Positions 44,351 to 55,560 of a stretch of 64,000 nt of DNA are shown piece after piece. Both the position numbers and the translations under genes were made by a program. Origin of the DNA: Notamacropus eugenii. Its lineage: Eukaryota; Chordata; Mammalia; Diprotodontia; Macropodidae. The DNA lies in the NCBI RefSeq assembly GCF_028372415.1, contig NC_092876.1, positions 65,066,885 to 65,130,884 on the forward strand, read 5' to 3'. Within the stretch, counting starts at the first letter, position 1. Every line of letters starts with the position of its first letter. The notes under the pieces were generated by a model that ran no database searches, was not told the DNA's origin, and saw only the letters and a program-made list of their open reading frames with translations.

Positions 44351-44612
44351 AGGGTGGCTAGGTGGCGCCATAGTGCATAGAGTGCCAGGCCTGGAATCAG
44401 GAAGACTCACCTTCCTGAGTTCAAATGTGACCTCAGATACTCATTAGCTGTGTGACCCTGGGCAAGTCACTTAACCCTATTTGCCTCAGTTTCCTCATCT
44501 ATTAAATGAGTTAGAGAAGGAAGTGGAAAACTTCTGCAGTATCTTTGCCAAGAAAACCTCAAATGGCATCATGAAGAGTCAGATACAACTGAAAAATGAT
44601 AGCATTACAACA
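44351..44612 (+). repeat. tRNA-headed SINE with RTE/BovB-like tail
   Basis: 'ggtggctaggtggcgccata', 'ctgtgtgaccctgggcaagt', 'gcctcagtttcctcatctat', tail 'cctcaaatggcatcatgaag', 'agtcagatacaactgaaa', ending ACAACAAAA. Confidence 0.9.
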
Positions 44613-44715
44613 AAAATACCTCTGTGAAAGTTCCTCATACTGAGACAAAAGTGCCTTCTGTGCCTCTAGGCTTTTAATCCTCTGATTCACATTGGCTTGT
44701 GGAGGGTTCACTTTA

Positions 44716-44772
44716 CCACCACCATCACCATCATCACCGTCATCATCATCACCGTCACTATCATCATCATCC
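44716..44772. repeat. (CAT/CAC)n imperfect trinucleotide repeat
   Basis: About 18 ATC/ACC-type triplets, interrupted. Confidence 0.9.
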
Positions 44773-45010
44773 CAAGTATTTATATATCACTTTATAAAGC
44801 ACTGGACGTATGTTACCTCATTTGATCCTTACAGTAATTCTGTGAGGTAGGCATTATTATTGTCCCCATTAAATAGGTGGATAAATAGAGGTTCAGAGAG
44901 TTTCAATCACTTGCCCAGGGACCCACAGCTAATAAGCATCTGAGGTAAGATTTGAACTCTAGTCTTCCTGACTCTAAAACTACTTGCTCCTACCCACTCT
45001 ACATGTAGCT
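44773..45010 (-). repeat. MIR SINE, antisense
   Basis: 'tttataaagcactggacgta', 'ttctgtgaggtaggcattat', 'ttgcccagggacccacagct' and 'gtaagatttgaactctagtc'. Confidence 0.85.
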
Positions 45011-45034
45011 TCCTCATAACAACAGCAATAATAA

Positions 45035-45265
45035 TAGCAGATAAACAACCTGCACTTGAAATTCTGCAAAGTGCTTTGCATCTGTTACCTGGTTTGAGAC
45101 TCACTAAAACCTTGTGGGTATATGTGCTATTATTTTACCCATTTTACAGATGAGTAAACTGAGGCTCATAAAGGGTAACTGAGTAGCCCAGGGTCACAAT
45201 GTGTGACAGGCTTTATCCTAAGTCTCTTTGGCCGAAGTACAGTACTATATTACACTGCTTCTTAT
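45035..45265 (-). repeat. MIR SINE, antisense
   Basis: 'aaagtgctttgcatctgtta', 'ccattttacagatgagtaaa', 'tagcccagggtcacaatgtg'. A second copy directly after the previous one. Confidence 0.8.
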
Positions 45266-46129
45266 AGATTTAGGATCATAGATGATGGGACCAGGTAGAA
45301 GCTCATCCAGGAATGTAGAGGGTGGGTGAAGAGAAAGGAAGCAGCAATTCTTCCTAACTAGATGCCAAGCAGAGTTGGGGAGCGGGGGTCCTCTGGCCAG
45401 AAGAGAGAGGATGAGTGCTGTTTGTCCTCTTTCCATTTTGGTGCCCTGGTACAAAGCCCTAGTGTCCATGCCCTAGTTGCATGTCTGCTTTGAATAATAC
45501 TTGCCTGTAGTTGGGGAGTGTGTATAGTATAGTTCCACCTCAGCAATTCTTAAATTATTGGGGAGCTCAAAGGTCACTGAGAATGAGGATAACTCATTCA
45601 CTCAAGTCCTGTAGGAGAAATTACCTGGTGTAAATAGAAAGCAAAATCCAAATGATTTCAACCAATCCAGTGGCGCTGTCTATTTGGTCCTTTCTGACAG
45701 TGCTGAGCCAACAGTGCCCCACAGGTGGCTTCAGGAGCTCAGATGTATCCTGGCCTAGACCATGCAAGGCCCCTACCAGGTAAACAGAGGAACAGGTTTT
45801 TGTATATTTTAGGTATCAGTCAGACTTTAGTCAACAGCTATTTCCATCAACAAATAGTCCTGGATTACTAACTACTTGCTAACAAGAGCAAACCAGGGCC
45901 AGAAAAAAATATTATTTGACTAAATTCTTGCAAGCCTTATCTGAAAGGATTTAAACTGAAAGAAAAGGGGGAAGGAGAAAGACCACATCTACCCAGATAG
46001 GTGCTATCAAGGGTAGGAAGAAATATGCCAGATTAGCTACCTTGGTATTCACAGGAACCAGTAATACAGCATATGGCTAATAATAATATACATGCAGAGC
46101 TTCAACTAGAATGACATTTATTTATATAG
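45266..46129. other. No feature recognised
   Basis: Unassigned. Confidence 0.45.
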
Positions 46130-46612
46130 ACTGAAGACTTACAAAGTGCTTTACAAATGTTATTTTATCTTCACAGCAATCCTAGTAGGTAGGAGCTATT
46201 ATTGTTCCCATTTTACAGATAAGAAAACTGAGGCATCTAGGTGGCACAGTGAATAGAATGCCAGAACTGGAGTCAGGAAGACCCAAGTTCAAATCCAGGC
46301 TCAGACACATACTAGCTGTTTAACACCAGGCAAGTCACTTAATATCTGTTGCCTCGGTTTCCTCATCTGTAAAACAATAGTAATAATAGCACCTATGTCC
46401 CAGGTTGTTGAAAAGATGAAATGAGACAGTATTTGTAACATGCTTAGCACAGTGCCTAGAACACAGTAAGCACCAAATAAGTATTAACTATTTTTAGTAT
46501 TATTATGAGATTAAGTGACTTTCCCAGGTGACACAGCTAGTAAGTGTCTGAGGCTAGATTCGAATTCAGGTCTTTTGACTACAGACTTGGTGCTCTATTG
46601 TGTGGGCCCCCT
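46130..46612 (-). repeat. MIR SINE, antisense, split by a sense SINE
   Basis: The left part, 46,130-46,228 ('acaaagtgctttacaaatgt' through 'cagataagaaaactgagg'), continues at 46,501-46,612 ('gattaagtgactttcccagg', 'gtgacacagctagtaagtgt', 'cgaattcaggtcttttgact'). Confidence 0.82.
46229..46500 (+). mobile_element. MIR-like SINE inserted in MIR
   Basis: Complete sense copy: head 'catctaggtggcacagtgaa', 'gttcaaatccaggctcagac', 'cggtttcctcatctgtaaaa', 3' end 'atttgtaacatgcttagcac' and 'agtattaactatttttagta'. Confidence 0.85.
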
Positions 46613-46950
46613 GTGATGAGGCAAAGCCTGGATAAAAGTTGAACAGGGTGAGAAGTTACAGATGGATTGTGATCAGCATTGTTTTAAGGAATACTCACAT
46701 TGATGAGAGTCATTCATGTATTTGAATAGTGATGGGCACCTTAAGGAATACCAGGAGACATAAGACTTGGTCCCTGACTTCCAAGACTGATTACAATTGA
46801 GTTGGAGAAGCAAGACATAGACTTGTCAAAACTTTCATATCTTATCGGATGGAGTAGTGGGCAGAGAGCTGGCCAACCTACACTAATAAAGGGAGTTTTC
46901 CCATCAGAAGTTCTCTATATCAATAAAATCATGGGTTCAGGCCGAGAAAA
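46613..46950. other. No feature recognised
   Basis: Unassigned. Confidence 0.4.
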
Positions 46951-46954
46951 AGTG

Positions 46955-47372
46955 TGTCATAGATAATGTTAGAGATATGTTAGATTATGTTAATTATGTT
47001 AATGTTAGAAATGGTAGAGGAATCCAAAGGAGAGAACCATTTCCTGGAATGGGCTGGGGAAAGCATTGGGGAGTTAGCAGGACTTGAGGTAGAACTTGAA
47101 GAATGAGTAGAAGAAGTAGAGAAAGAAGTAAATAAAACCATGTTCAGGGGACAGCCTGGTTAGAGCAGAGAATTCATGTAGGGGAGTATTGGGAACTAAG
47201 GCTGGAGAATTGTATTCTGCTACAGAGGGTCTTGTATGTCAAACTAAGGAATTTGGACATTAGCCTGAGTCAGTTGGGAACCGTTGCAGGTTCCTGGCAG
47301 AGTCAAGTTGGGGAGATGGGATGAAAGTGGTGTTTAGGAAGACTGATCTTGGCAGGATCATGCAGGATGGAT
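46955..47372 (-). repeat. L2-type region, antisense
   Basis: Diverged match to antisense L2: 'gagcagagaattcatgtagg', 'gggtcttgtatgtcaaacta', 'agtcagttgggaaccgttgc', 'agactgatcttggcaggatc'. Confidence 0.6.
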
Positions 47373-47904
47373 TGGAATGACTTTGATGTCATGCCATGAC
47401 CCCTCATTTGTCCACCAAATTCCTTTTCCTTTTTTATGTTTGCCAAAGACTCAAGGACACAGTTCTGAGGAATTGAAAATAATATTTCCTGTTTATGGTT
47501 GATGTTGTATTTGGGGGTAGCACCATCCCCACCCTCAAAGCTGGCCACTGTCCTCTGGATCAGTAACACTATTGGATAGCCAACTTCCAGGTTAAGAAGT
47601 TGCTGTCTGGTGATCTGCCCAGTGATTTATAAAATTAATCTCCAACCCCCCCGCCCCCCCAAAATAGGCTCCAGGCTTCCTGACCTTGGGAATTTGTGCC
47701 AAATTATACTTGAAATGCAGAGTGGAATATTGAGTAGTCACAGAAGCAGGGGCATGGCTGTTTGCCTGGAGGTTGACAAAGTTACTTCCTGGAAAATTTC
47801 TCAAGATCCAAGCCATCTTATTTTGACACCATTAGCATAAATCTCATATGATCATTCCCTGCATTGTAATGATAGGCATTGAAAAAAGGGCCCTTCAAAA
47901 TGAT
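47373..47904. other. Unassigned; two minus-strand frames of 88 and 74 codons
   Basis: Minus-strand frames 47,303-47,569 and 47,592-47,816 lie end to end and are separated only by a C-rich tract area. I recognise no protein and see no poly-A or TSD. They could be a decayed retrocopy or chance. Confidence 0.35.
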
Positions 47905-49324
47905 GAAAAGAAATGCAAGGGAAGGTGGCCTGGCCATACCATCTAAAACTTTATTATAAAGCAGTAATCATCAAAACTACTTGGTACTGGTTAAGAAATA
48001 AAGTGATGGATCAGTGGATGTATCGGTTAGGCACACAAGACACAGCAGTCAATGACTATAGTGATCTACTGTTTGATAAACCCAAGGATTCCAGCTTCTG
48101 AGATAAGAACTCGCAAAGAATTGACAAAAATTGTTGGGAAAACTGGAAAATACTAAGGCAGAAACTAGGCATAGACCAACATCTCACACTCTATACTAAG
48201 ATAAGGTCCAAATGGGTACATGATTTAGACATAAAGGGTGATAAATAAGCAAATTAGGAGAGCAAGAATTTATGACCAAACAAGAGATAGAGAACATTAT
48301 GAAATACAAAATGGATACTTTTGACTATATTAAATTAAAAAGGTTCTGCACAAACAAAGCCAATGCAACTAACATTAAAAGAGAAGCATAAAGCTGGGAA
48401 ATAATTTTCACAGCCAGTATCTCTGAAAAAGTCTCATTTCTAAAATATATAGAGAACTGAATCAAAGTTATAAGAATACAAGTTATTCCCCAACTGATGA
48501 ATGGTCAAAGAATATGAACAGGCAGTTTTCAGAGAAAGAAATTAAAGCTATATATAGTCATATGAAAAAATGTTCTAAATCACTATTGATTAGAGAAAGA
48601 CAAATTAAAACAATTCTTAGATACCACATCACACCTATCAGATTGGCTAACATGACAAAACAGGAAAATGATAAATGTTGGAGAAGATGTAGAATAATTG
48701 GAACACTAATGCATTGTTGGTGGAGTTGTGAACTGATCCAATCATTCTGGGGAGCAATTTGGAACTGTGCCCAAAGGGCTATAAAACTGCATATCCTTTG
48801 ATCTAGCAATACTACTACTAGGACTGTATTCCAAAAAGATCATAAAAATGGGGAAAGGATCCACATGTTCAAAAATATTTATAGTAGCTCTCTTTGTAGT
48901 AGCCAAGAATTGGAAATTGAGGGGATGCCCAGCAACTGGAGAATGGCTGAACAGGTTGTGATATATAGATATAATGGAAAACTACTATTCCATAGGAAAT
49001 GATGAACTGGCAGATTTCAGAAAAACCTGGAAAGACTTACATGAACTGATACTGAAGGAAGTCAACAGAACCAGGAGAACCTTGTACACAGTAACAACAT
49101 TGTGCCATGACCAGCTTTGATAGACTTAGCTCTTCTCAGCAATACAATGACCTAAGACAATTCCAAAAGACTCAAGGTAGAAAATGTTACCACATCCTGA
49201 GAAAGAACTATGGAATCTGAATGCAGACTTTTTGGTTTGGTTTTTCTTTCTCATGATGTTTCCCTTTTTTTCTGATTCTTCTTTACAACATGACTAATGT
49301 GGAAATATGTTTAATATAAATGCA
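47905..49324 (+). repeat. L1 ORF2 3' part, first portion
   Basis: Begins in the region KLYYKAVIIKTTWYWLRN, then MNRQFSEKEIKAIYSHMKKC, SKSLLIRERQIKTILRYHIT, PIRLANMTKQENDKCWRRCR, the WWSCELIQSFW box and the C-terminal tail, then 3'UTR ('cctgagaaagaactatggaa'). It is 5' truncated, with several stops. The last 3'UTR part follows at 50,143. Confidence 0.9.
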
Positions 49325-49490
49325 TATCATCCTGATGAATATCTGGTGAATTCAGATGGCTCTGGAGGAGAAGTGAAGCTGGTGACCTGCACAGCCCTCC
49401 CTCACAAAGTCAAGCGCAAGTCATGTCATTATTTCCGATGGCATGGTCTTCTTTGGCAATGAATGACGAACAAAGCTGGCTGAATAGGGA
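49325..49490 (+). repeat. SINE-like repeat fragment inside L1 3'UTR
   Basis: 'tatcatcctgatgaatatct', 'ggctctggaggagaagtgaa', 'gatggcatggtcttctttgg' match the same family as 49,780-50,142; 5' truncated. Confidence 0.8.
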
Positions 49491-49571
49491 CCCAGCTAGC
49501 TGGAGAACTGAACTCCTCCTCTCCTGTCTGCCTTCTCCTCCCCAAGATGCCCAGTTGATTTGGGTTTTATG

Positions 49572-49670
49572 GGTCCCTCCCCTCCCCTCCCCACCCCTCC
49601 CTTCCCCTCCCCTCCCCACCCCTCCCTTCCCCTCCCCTCCCCACCCCTCCCTTCCCCTCCCCTCCCCTTT
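49572..49670. repeat. 25-bp C-rich minisatellite
   Basis: Unit CCACCCCTCCCTTCCCCTCC plus CCTCC, repeated with exact 25-base spacing of its single A (49,593, 49,618, 49,643). The complementary strand has many GGGG runs. Confidence 0.92.
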
Positions 49671-49779
49671 CCTCTGTCCTGTCCTCTCCCAAAATCTTCA
49701 ACCTACTGCACTCTGAAGCTGGGACACCAGTTGACCCCTGCCTAAGGGCTCCTCTGGACCCTCCTGGCTTTAGAGTGAT

Positions 49780-50142
49780 GATCAGTAGTAACTGTTGTTT
49801 CCCTCCCAGCTTGATTATGTCTTTCTTTTTCTTGGCCTCATTAAAGAGGCCATGTCCTGGCTACTTCTTCCACAGGCCTATTCAATGAATGGGCGTTGCC
49901 TCACCCTAAGTGAGTACCTTCAAAGACCTTGACCTAATGGGCCCAAGTTCTCCAAGTGCATCCTGGGTCATCTCCAGTCATCCTGATGAATATCTGGTCA
50001 CTGGATTCAGGTGGCTCTGGAGGAGAAGTGAGGCTGGTGACCTTGCACAGGCCTCCCTCACTCAAAACAAAGTCAAGTGCAAGTCATGTCATCATTTCTC
50101 TGATGGCATGGTCTTCTTCGGCAATGAAGGATGAACACAATG
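49780..50142 (+). mobile_element. SINE-like repeat, full-length-looking, inside L1 3'UTR
   Basis: Matches the copy at 15,354-15,704 from 'atcagtagtaactgttg' through 'tcaccctaagtgagtacctt', 'gtgcatcctgggtcatctcc' and 'cggcaatgaaggatgaacac'. About 350 bases, no poly-A tail. Confidence 0.85.
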
Positions 50143-50268
50143 TAGAATCTATATCAGATTGCATGCTGTCTTGGGGAAGGAGGAGAAGAAGAAGGGGAAG
50201 AAAATTTAGAACTCAAAATATAGAAGTGAGTGTTGAAAACTAAAAATAAACAAATATCTTTTAAAAAA
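50143..50268 (+). repeat. L1 3'UTR end (continuation of 47,905-49,324)
   Basis: 'aatctatatcagattgcatg', 'ctgtcttggggaaggaggag', 'aaaatttagaactcaaaata', then AAAACTAAAAATAAACAAAT; the standard marsupial L1 terminus. Confidence 0.82.
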
Positions 50269-50689
50269 GGAAAGAAAAGACCCTCCACTATCTTCCCCTA
50301 TACTTTGAGATTAACAAAGGGTAACTGACTTCTTTCTGTGACTGTACTGGGTTTCAGATCTGGAAAGATCACTTACTCCAGTCCACATCTTTTCTTGATG
50401 ACCTACTTCCTTAAAAAGTGGTTGTTACTCAGCATTTATTTCAAGACCAACAATGAAAGACATTCAGTTCAGTTAAGCAAACATTTATTTGTATTGTCCC
50501 TTGTTTTTCTTTGCCTCTGTATAACAAGTTGTATATGAATGAGTTAAGACAAAGTATATACAAAGTCATTTCAAGATGAAGAAAGTGCTAACTGGAGGGA
50601 TCAAGCCTGAACCAGGCTTGAAAGGAGAGCAGGGATTCTCCAAGATGGAGATGGGGAAAGAACATATCAATCAATCTCTCTGTAACCTC
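50269..50689. other. No feature recognised
   Basis: Unassigned. Confidence 0.45.
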
Positions 50690-50850
50690 ACTCATCACCC
50701 CCACTTTATAGATCAGGGAGGTTTAGTTACTTTCCTGTAGCCACAGCTAGTGGTACATAAGTACCTAGTAAGCATAAGAGGTGAGATTTGAACCCAGGAC
50801 TTCTTGACTTCAAGTCCAGTCAACCTACCACACAATACCACACTGCATTC
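50690..50850 (-). repeat. MIR fragment, antisense
   Basis: 'cccactttatagatcaggga' then 'gtagccacagctagtggtac' and 'ggtgagatttgaacccagga'. Confidence 0.75.
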
Positions 50851-50984
50851 AGTTCATGAATGGTGAATATTTTCCTTGAAGTGTGTAGTATTCAGTCATT
50901 CCCTGTCTTCTATTGCTTAGAAACTTGCACGACTCCACCATCAAAAAATCCTTTCTTCACCTACCTATCCCTCCTATCTATCCT

Positions 50985-51945
50985 GTATCTCTCCTTCCCT
51001 GTCCCCATTTGTGCCTAAACTCCTTGAGAAGGTCATCTACAATATGATGTCTCCACTTCCTTTCCTCTCACTCTCTTCTTAACTCTTTGTAGTCTGACCT
51101 CAGACCTCATCATTCAATTGAAACTGCTCCCTCCAAAGTGTTTAATGATCTCTGGATTGCCCAATCCAATGGCCTTTTCTCAATCATCCTTTCCCTTGAC
51201 CTCTCTGCTGCCTTTCCGACACTGTTGATCATTCTCTCCTCTTTGATACTCTCTTCTCTCTAGGCTTCTGAGACACCAATCTCTCCTGGTTCTCCTCCCA
51301 CCTATCTGACCACTCCTTCTCTCTTTCCTTTGGTGACTATCCCACTAAGAGTAGTGGGCATCCCCCAAGGCTCTGTCCAGGGCCTTCTTCTCTCCTTCTA
51401 TAATATTTCACTCAGTAACATCGTTAGTTCCCACGGTTTTAATTATCATCTCTATGTAGATGACTCTCAGCTCCATTTATTCAGCCCTCACTTCTGCTGA
51501 CCTCCAGTCTTGCATCTCCTACAGCCTTTAGATATTTCAAACTGAATGTTCAATAGACATCTTGAATGTAACACCTCCCAAACTGAACTCATTATCGTCA
51601 CCTCCTCCACACCAAACCCTTCCCTCCTTCCTAACTTCCTTATTACTGTCCAGGGTACCTCCATCCTCCTAATCACCTACATTGATCTCACTGCCTCAAG
51701 GCTCTTCTTACTCCAATCCATCCTCCACTCAGCTGGGAAATCTTCCTAAAATACATGTCACACATCTACATCCAATAAATTCCAATAGCTCCCTATTACT
51801 TCCAGGATCACATATAAAATCTTCTGTTTGGCTTTTAAAGCCCTTTATAACCTGGCTCCTCCCTACTTTTCCAGTCTAAAATCTTACTCCTTTCATGTAT
51901 TCAGCAATCCAGTAACACTGGTTTCTTTGCTGTTCCTATAATAAT
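50985..51945 (+). repeat. L2 LINE 3' region, first part
   Basis: Sense L2 landmarks: 'gacctctctgctgcctttcc', 'tcctggttctcctcccacct', 'gggcatcccccaaggctctg', 'ctatgtagatgactctcagc', 'cccaaactgaactcattatc', 'tagctccctattacttccag'. It encodes remnants of the L2 RT C-terminus with stops. It resumes at 52,181. Confidence 0.9.
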
Positions 51946-52180
51946 TATAGTAACTAACAAATGTTACAGTTCCCACTATGTGCCAGGCACAGTGCCAAGT
52001 GCTTTACAATTTTCATCTCATTTGATACTTACAACAGTCCTGTGAAGGAGGAGTTAGGATGGTCCCCAATGGTTAAGTGACTTGCCTTGCCTAGGGTCAC
52101 ACAGTGAGTAAGCATCTGAGGCCAGATTTGAACTCAGGTATTCCTGACTCCAGGCACAGAACTCTGTGGCCCCGGGCACA
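51946..52180 (-). mobile_element. MIR SINE inserted in L2
   Basis: Antisense MIR 'actatgtgccaggcacagtg', 'tgaaggaggagttaggatgg', 'ctagggtcacacagtgagta', 'ccagatttgaactcaggtat'. The L2 phrase 'tttgctgttcctat' before it joins 'acaagatgttccatcttctg' after it. Confidence 0.85.
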
Positions 52181-52520
52181 AGATGTTCCATCTTCTGACT
52201 CCAAGCATCTTCACAACCTGTGAGCTTGGAATGCTCTCTCTCTTCATATCTGCTTCTTAACTTTCCTGGCTTCCTTTAAATCCCAACTAAAGTCCCACCT
52301 TCTACAAGACTCCTTTCCTAGTCCTCCATTCTCTTGGTGTGTTCCCTCTGAAACTTTCCCCAATTTGTCCTGTCTATGTTTGTAGATAAGGATATAGTCT
52401 CCCCCACTAGACTGTGAGCTCCTTTAGGGCAGGGACTGTCATGTCTTTCCCTGGGTCTCCAGTGCTTGGTAAAATGCCTGGCATATGGTAGGCAGCTAAT
52501 GAAAGCTAGTTGACTGACTC
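52181..52520 (+). repeat. L2 LINE 3' end, second part
   Basis: 'aactaaagtcccaccttcta', 'agactgtgagctcctttagg', 'gcagggactgtcatgtcttt', 'cctggcatatggtaggcagc'. Confidence 0.9.
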
Positions 52521-52639
52521 ATTAGCATGAGGGGAGTTGATTGAGACAGCCTCAACCTTGTTGATTCCTGCTGGGGCAGTTGATAAAATCCCAGCAGATA
52601 AGGAGCAGGCAACAGAAACCATAGTGTATTGTTGACAAC

Positions 52640-53040
52640 AAAGGAAAAGACTGATGATACAAACCCCAAGTTAGCTACATGCTATGGAGAGTAGCTACAA
52701 AGAAGGAAGACTAGACATTGAGACACTTGCAAATTCACAGGAATCAAAATCCTCGAAAGAAATCATTGATTAAAACCCAAAACCTCCAGGGTCTATGCAC
52801 AAATGCCTGAATTAGGGAAATAAGAGGTACTGGGGGTCCTAATTCAAGGAGACAAACTCGACCTCACAGATATTACTGAGACTTGGTGGAATGAAACTCC
52901 TCAATAGACTAACGCTCTGGATGGGTCTACTTCATTCAAAAGAAACAGCACAAGGAGAAGGGATGGATATATAGCATTGTCTATTAAGAAAGTACACTAA
53001 TATGAGGAAATATGAGAAAAGTACACTAATATGGGGGGGG
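52640..53040 (+). repeat. CR1/L3 LINE, endonuclease part (piece 1)
   Basis: Codes for KLDLTDITETWWNETPQ, close to the CR1 endonuclease motif IIGITETWWDDSH. The upstream 'ctatgcacaaatgcctgaat' also fits L3/CR1. Old and broken. Confidence 0.8.
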
Positions 53041-53823
53041 GGGTGCTTCAATTATCTAGAATCCTACTGGAGCTCTCTCTATCAAAAGTAGAGCAACCTA
53101 TAATTTCCTAAGATGCCTTTGTGATAATTTTGGGACTTCCTCCAAATCTGAGAGACATAATTTCTGGGTAATTAACAATTATTTTATTAATTATGACTAG
53201 TGGAATAATTAATAGAAGGAAGGTCATTTGGCTTTCTCTCATAAACCAAAGATGACCCTTGAGGTCTCTGAATATTTAAAAAGTCTTTGGAAAAGGGGAT
53301 GCACCTGTGGGTGGAAATCAGCTCTGATTGGTTAACAATCAATGAAGGAGTGGATATAGTAATGAAGAGGTGGGCAAAAAGCCTTCAGTTGTTCCCACAG
53401 AGAACATGACCTGATCAGGAGACTCAGCCACCTTCTGCAATCTGGGCAAAAGAATCCATCTCTACCCAAATGTCACTGTTTAGTTTACCCCTTCATACAC
53501 TGGGTCAACTTAAATTCGAATAGAAGTTTCTAAGAACAGATACAGGCTTATTTCCTATAGGTAAGATCTTCCTTAGACTGGATTCTGTTTATAAGGGTCT
53601 CCTAGTTGGGTGGTCCCACTTATGATGGAAAGGCGGGTATCCCAAGGATTTGGGAGATCTCATCTATCAGCAATTTAGCCAGAGGCTGACTAAATAACCT
53701 ACAGGGGCTTGTTTCCAACTGAAGAAACAGGGAAAACCTTAATCTCAATAATTGGTTATTAATATGGGAGAAACAATCATTTCTCTCAATTTAATCCTTC
53801 AAAAGGTGGAGGAAACAACAAGG

Positions 53824-53825
<2 letters not shown>
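53041..53825. other. Unassigned insert, partly related to 31.45-31.96 kb
   Basis: Positions 53,050-53,330 resemble, in reverse orientation, the repeat at 31.45 kb (AATTAATAAA-rich core). It separates CR1 pieces 1 and 2, so it is probably an insertion, perhaps an LTR. No ends recognised. A G-run lies at about 53,034-53,042. Confidence 0.45.

Positions 53826-53909
<84 letters not shown>
53826..53909. repeat. (AT)42 microsatellite
   Basis: About 84 bases of uninterrupted AT, read directly. Confidence 0.97.
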
Positions 53910-53912
<3 letters not shown>

Positions 53913-54400
53913 CTAATTCTTACTAGTAAGGAGAAGTTGGTTGCTGGGATGTAAATAAAAGGAACCTTGTAGGTACTACTCCTTCCAAGAGTTAGTGATA
54001 AAGAAGAGAAAAGCCAGGCATAGTCTGGTGTATACCCCAATTTAGAGAAAGTAGTTGTCAAAGGATTCTGAAGTAAGATAGGTAGGATCCAATGGAACAA
54101 AATGCTAGCAGGGAATTCAGCCCAGGAGGGTTGGGAGATGCTCAAGAGTGAAATTCTGAAGCCACCAAGGGAAATAATCCTATTAAGGAGGAACATGGAA
54201 ATTTGCATGAAGAGACTCATAGAAGAGCATGGGGAACCCCCAAAACAACTTAGGCTGAAAAAAGAATTATAAAGAAGATGAAAGCAAGACCAGGTAACAG
54301 AATATGAATATAAAAATCTGGCCCACTCCTGTTACAAATAGGTTCCACAGCTAATGCTCAGAAGGTGCAGAGGCTGATGAGGGAAGCTAACAGAAAGGGT
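53910..54400 (+). repeat. CR1/L3 LINE, linker between endonuclease and RT (piece 2)
   Basis: 'gggagatgctcaagagtgaa', 'attctgaagccaccaaggga', 'attaaggaggaacatggaaa' correspond to the L3/CR1 stretch just before the RT. The minus-strand frame over it is a shadow. Confidence 0.65.
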
Positions 54401-54404
54401 GGTT

Positions 54405-54735
54405 TGTGTTGTTATTTTCCATAATGGAGGGAAAAGGAGAAATTGAGGAAGGGAAAGAACTTTTGGTTGGGATGAATGGGACAGTGATACCTGACAGTAC
54501 AAAGAAATTGTTGCTCATGGGGCTAATAAGGAAGTTTTGTGCATGACTGCACATGTATAATCTATGTCAAATTGCTTAATTTATGTATTATCTATGTCAA
54601 ACTGCTTAATCCTCCTTAAAAGGGGGGAAGGGAAGAAGGGAGAGAATATGGAGATCAATTTTTAAAAAGAATGTTAAAAAGTCTGGTTTATATGTAATTG
54701 AGAAAAAATTAAATTAAATTTAAAAAAAAGTTCTT
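54405..54735 (+). repeat. L1 3' end
   Basis: 'catgactgcacatgtataat', 'ctatgtcaaattgcttaatt', 'aaaggggggaagggaagaag', then the A-rich tail at 54,710-54,735; a truncated L1 3'UTR. Confidence 0.82.
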
Positions 54736-54839
54736 GCTCTTGAGTTTTAATTTTGTGTCTGTTCTCTTTGCCAAGGAGTACAGCCTTTGTGCTGGGAGTG
54801 ACAGGCAAAAATGACTAAAAAGAAGCGTGATCCCCAAGT

Positions 54840-54984
54840 TAAATAAGGAAAGATTAAAAGTGATCCTTGCTGCCATTGGTGAATTCAAGACCCATGGTCC
54901 AGATGAACTCTGTCTTAGGACTTGAAAGAACTGGCAGAAGAGACAGAAAGAGAATTTCCAGAAGGGCTACAAAGAGAAACACTA
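54840..54984 (+). repeat. CR1/L3 LINE (piece 3)
   Basis: 'ccatggtccagatgaactct' and 'gacttgaaagaactggcaga' fit the CR1 sequence just before the RT palm. Confidence 0.6.
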
Positions 54985-55560
54985 TTTAAAATAACTACAG
55001 GCAGTAGAAAATATTTGGAAGTCTATATGTTGAGAAATATAGGGACTATATTGACATAATTACAAAACACTCTATATAAAAATAAAGGTAGATTTAAATA
55101 ACTGGAGAAAATGTTCATTGCTTGTGGGTAGGCTAAGCATAAAGTACAAATGACAATATTACCTAAATTAACCTAATTAACAATAAATTACCTAAATGAC
55201 ATTCTTAACTACAGAGCAAGAAAAAAATGGCGGTTCATTTGGGGAAAAAAAGATCAATAATATTGAAGGAATTGATGAAAAACTGGGAAGAAAAGGGACC
55301 TAGCAGTACCGTATCTCAAACTGTAATCCAAAGTAGTAAACATCGAAACAATTTAGTACTTGGTAAAAATATATATATATATACAGAAGCAAATTACACA
55401 GTAGCCTAGTGTTTCTTAGACTCAAAGATCTTGTCTATTGGGGCAAGAATTCACAATTTGACAAAAAAAAATTGGTGAGAAAGCTGTAAAGAAACCTAGC
55501 AGAAACTAGGTATAGGGCAGCATCTCACACAATATGCCAAGATAACCTCCAAATAATGTA
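54985..55560 (+). repeat. L1 ORF2 fragment, first part
   Basis: 'caggcagtagaaaatatttg', 'agactatattgac'-like, 'aattacaaaacactctatat', 'aacatcgaaacaatttagta' (YYKAVIIKT-like region), 'gaaactaggtatagggcagc'. Diverged and interrupted by a MIR at 55,566. Confidence 0.78.
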
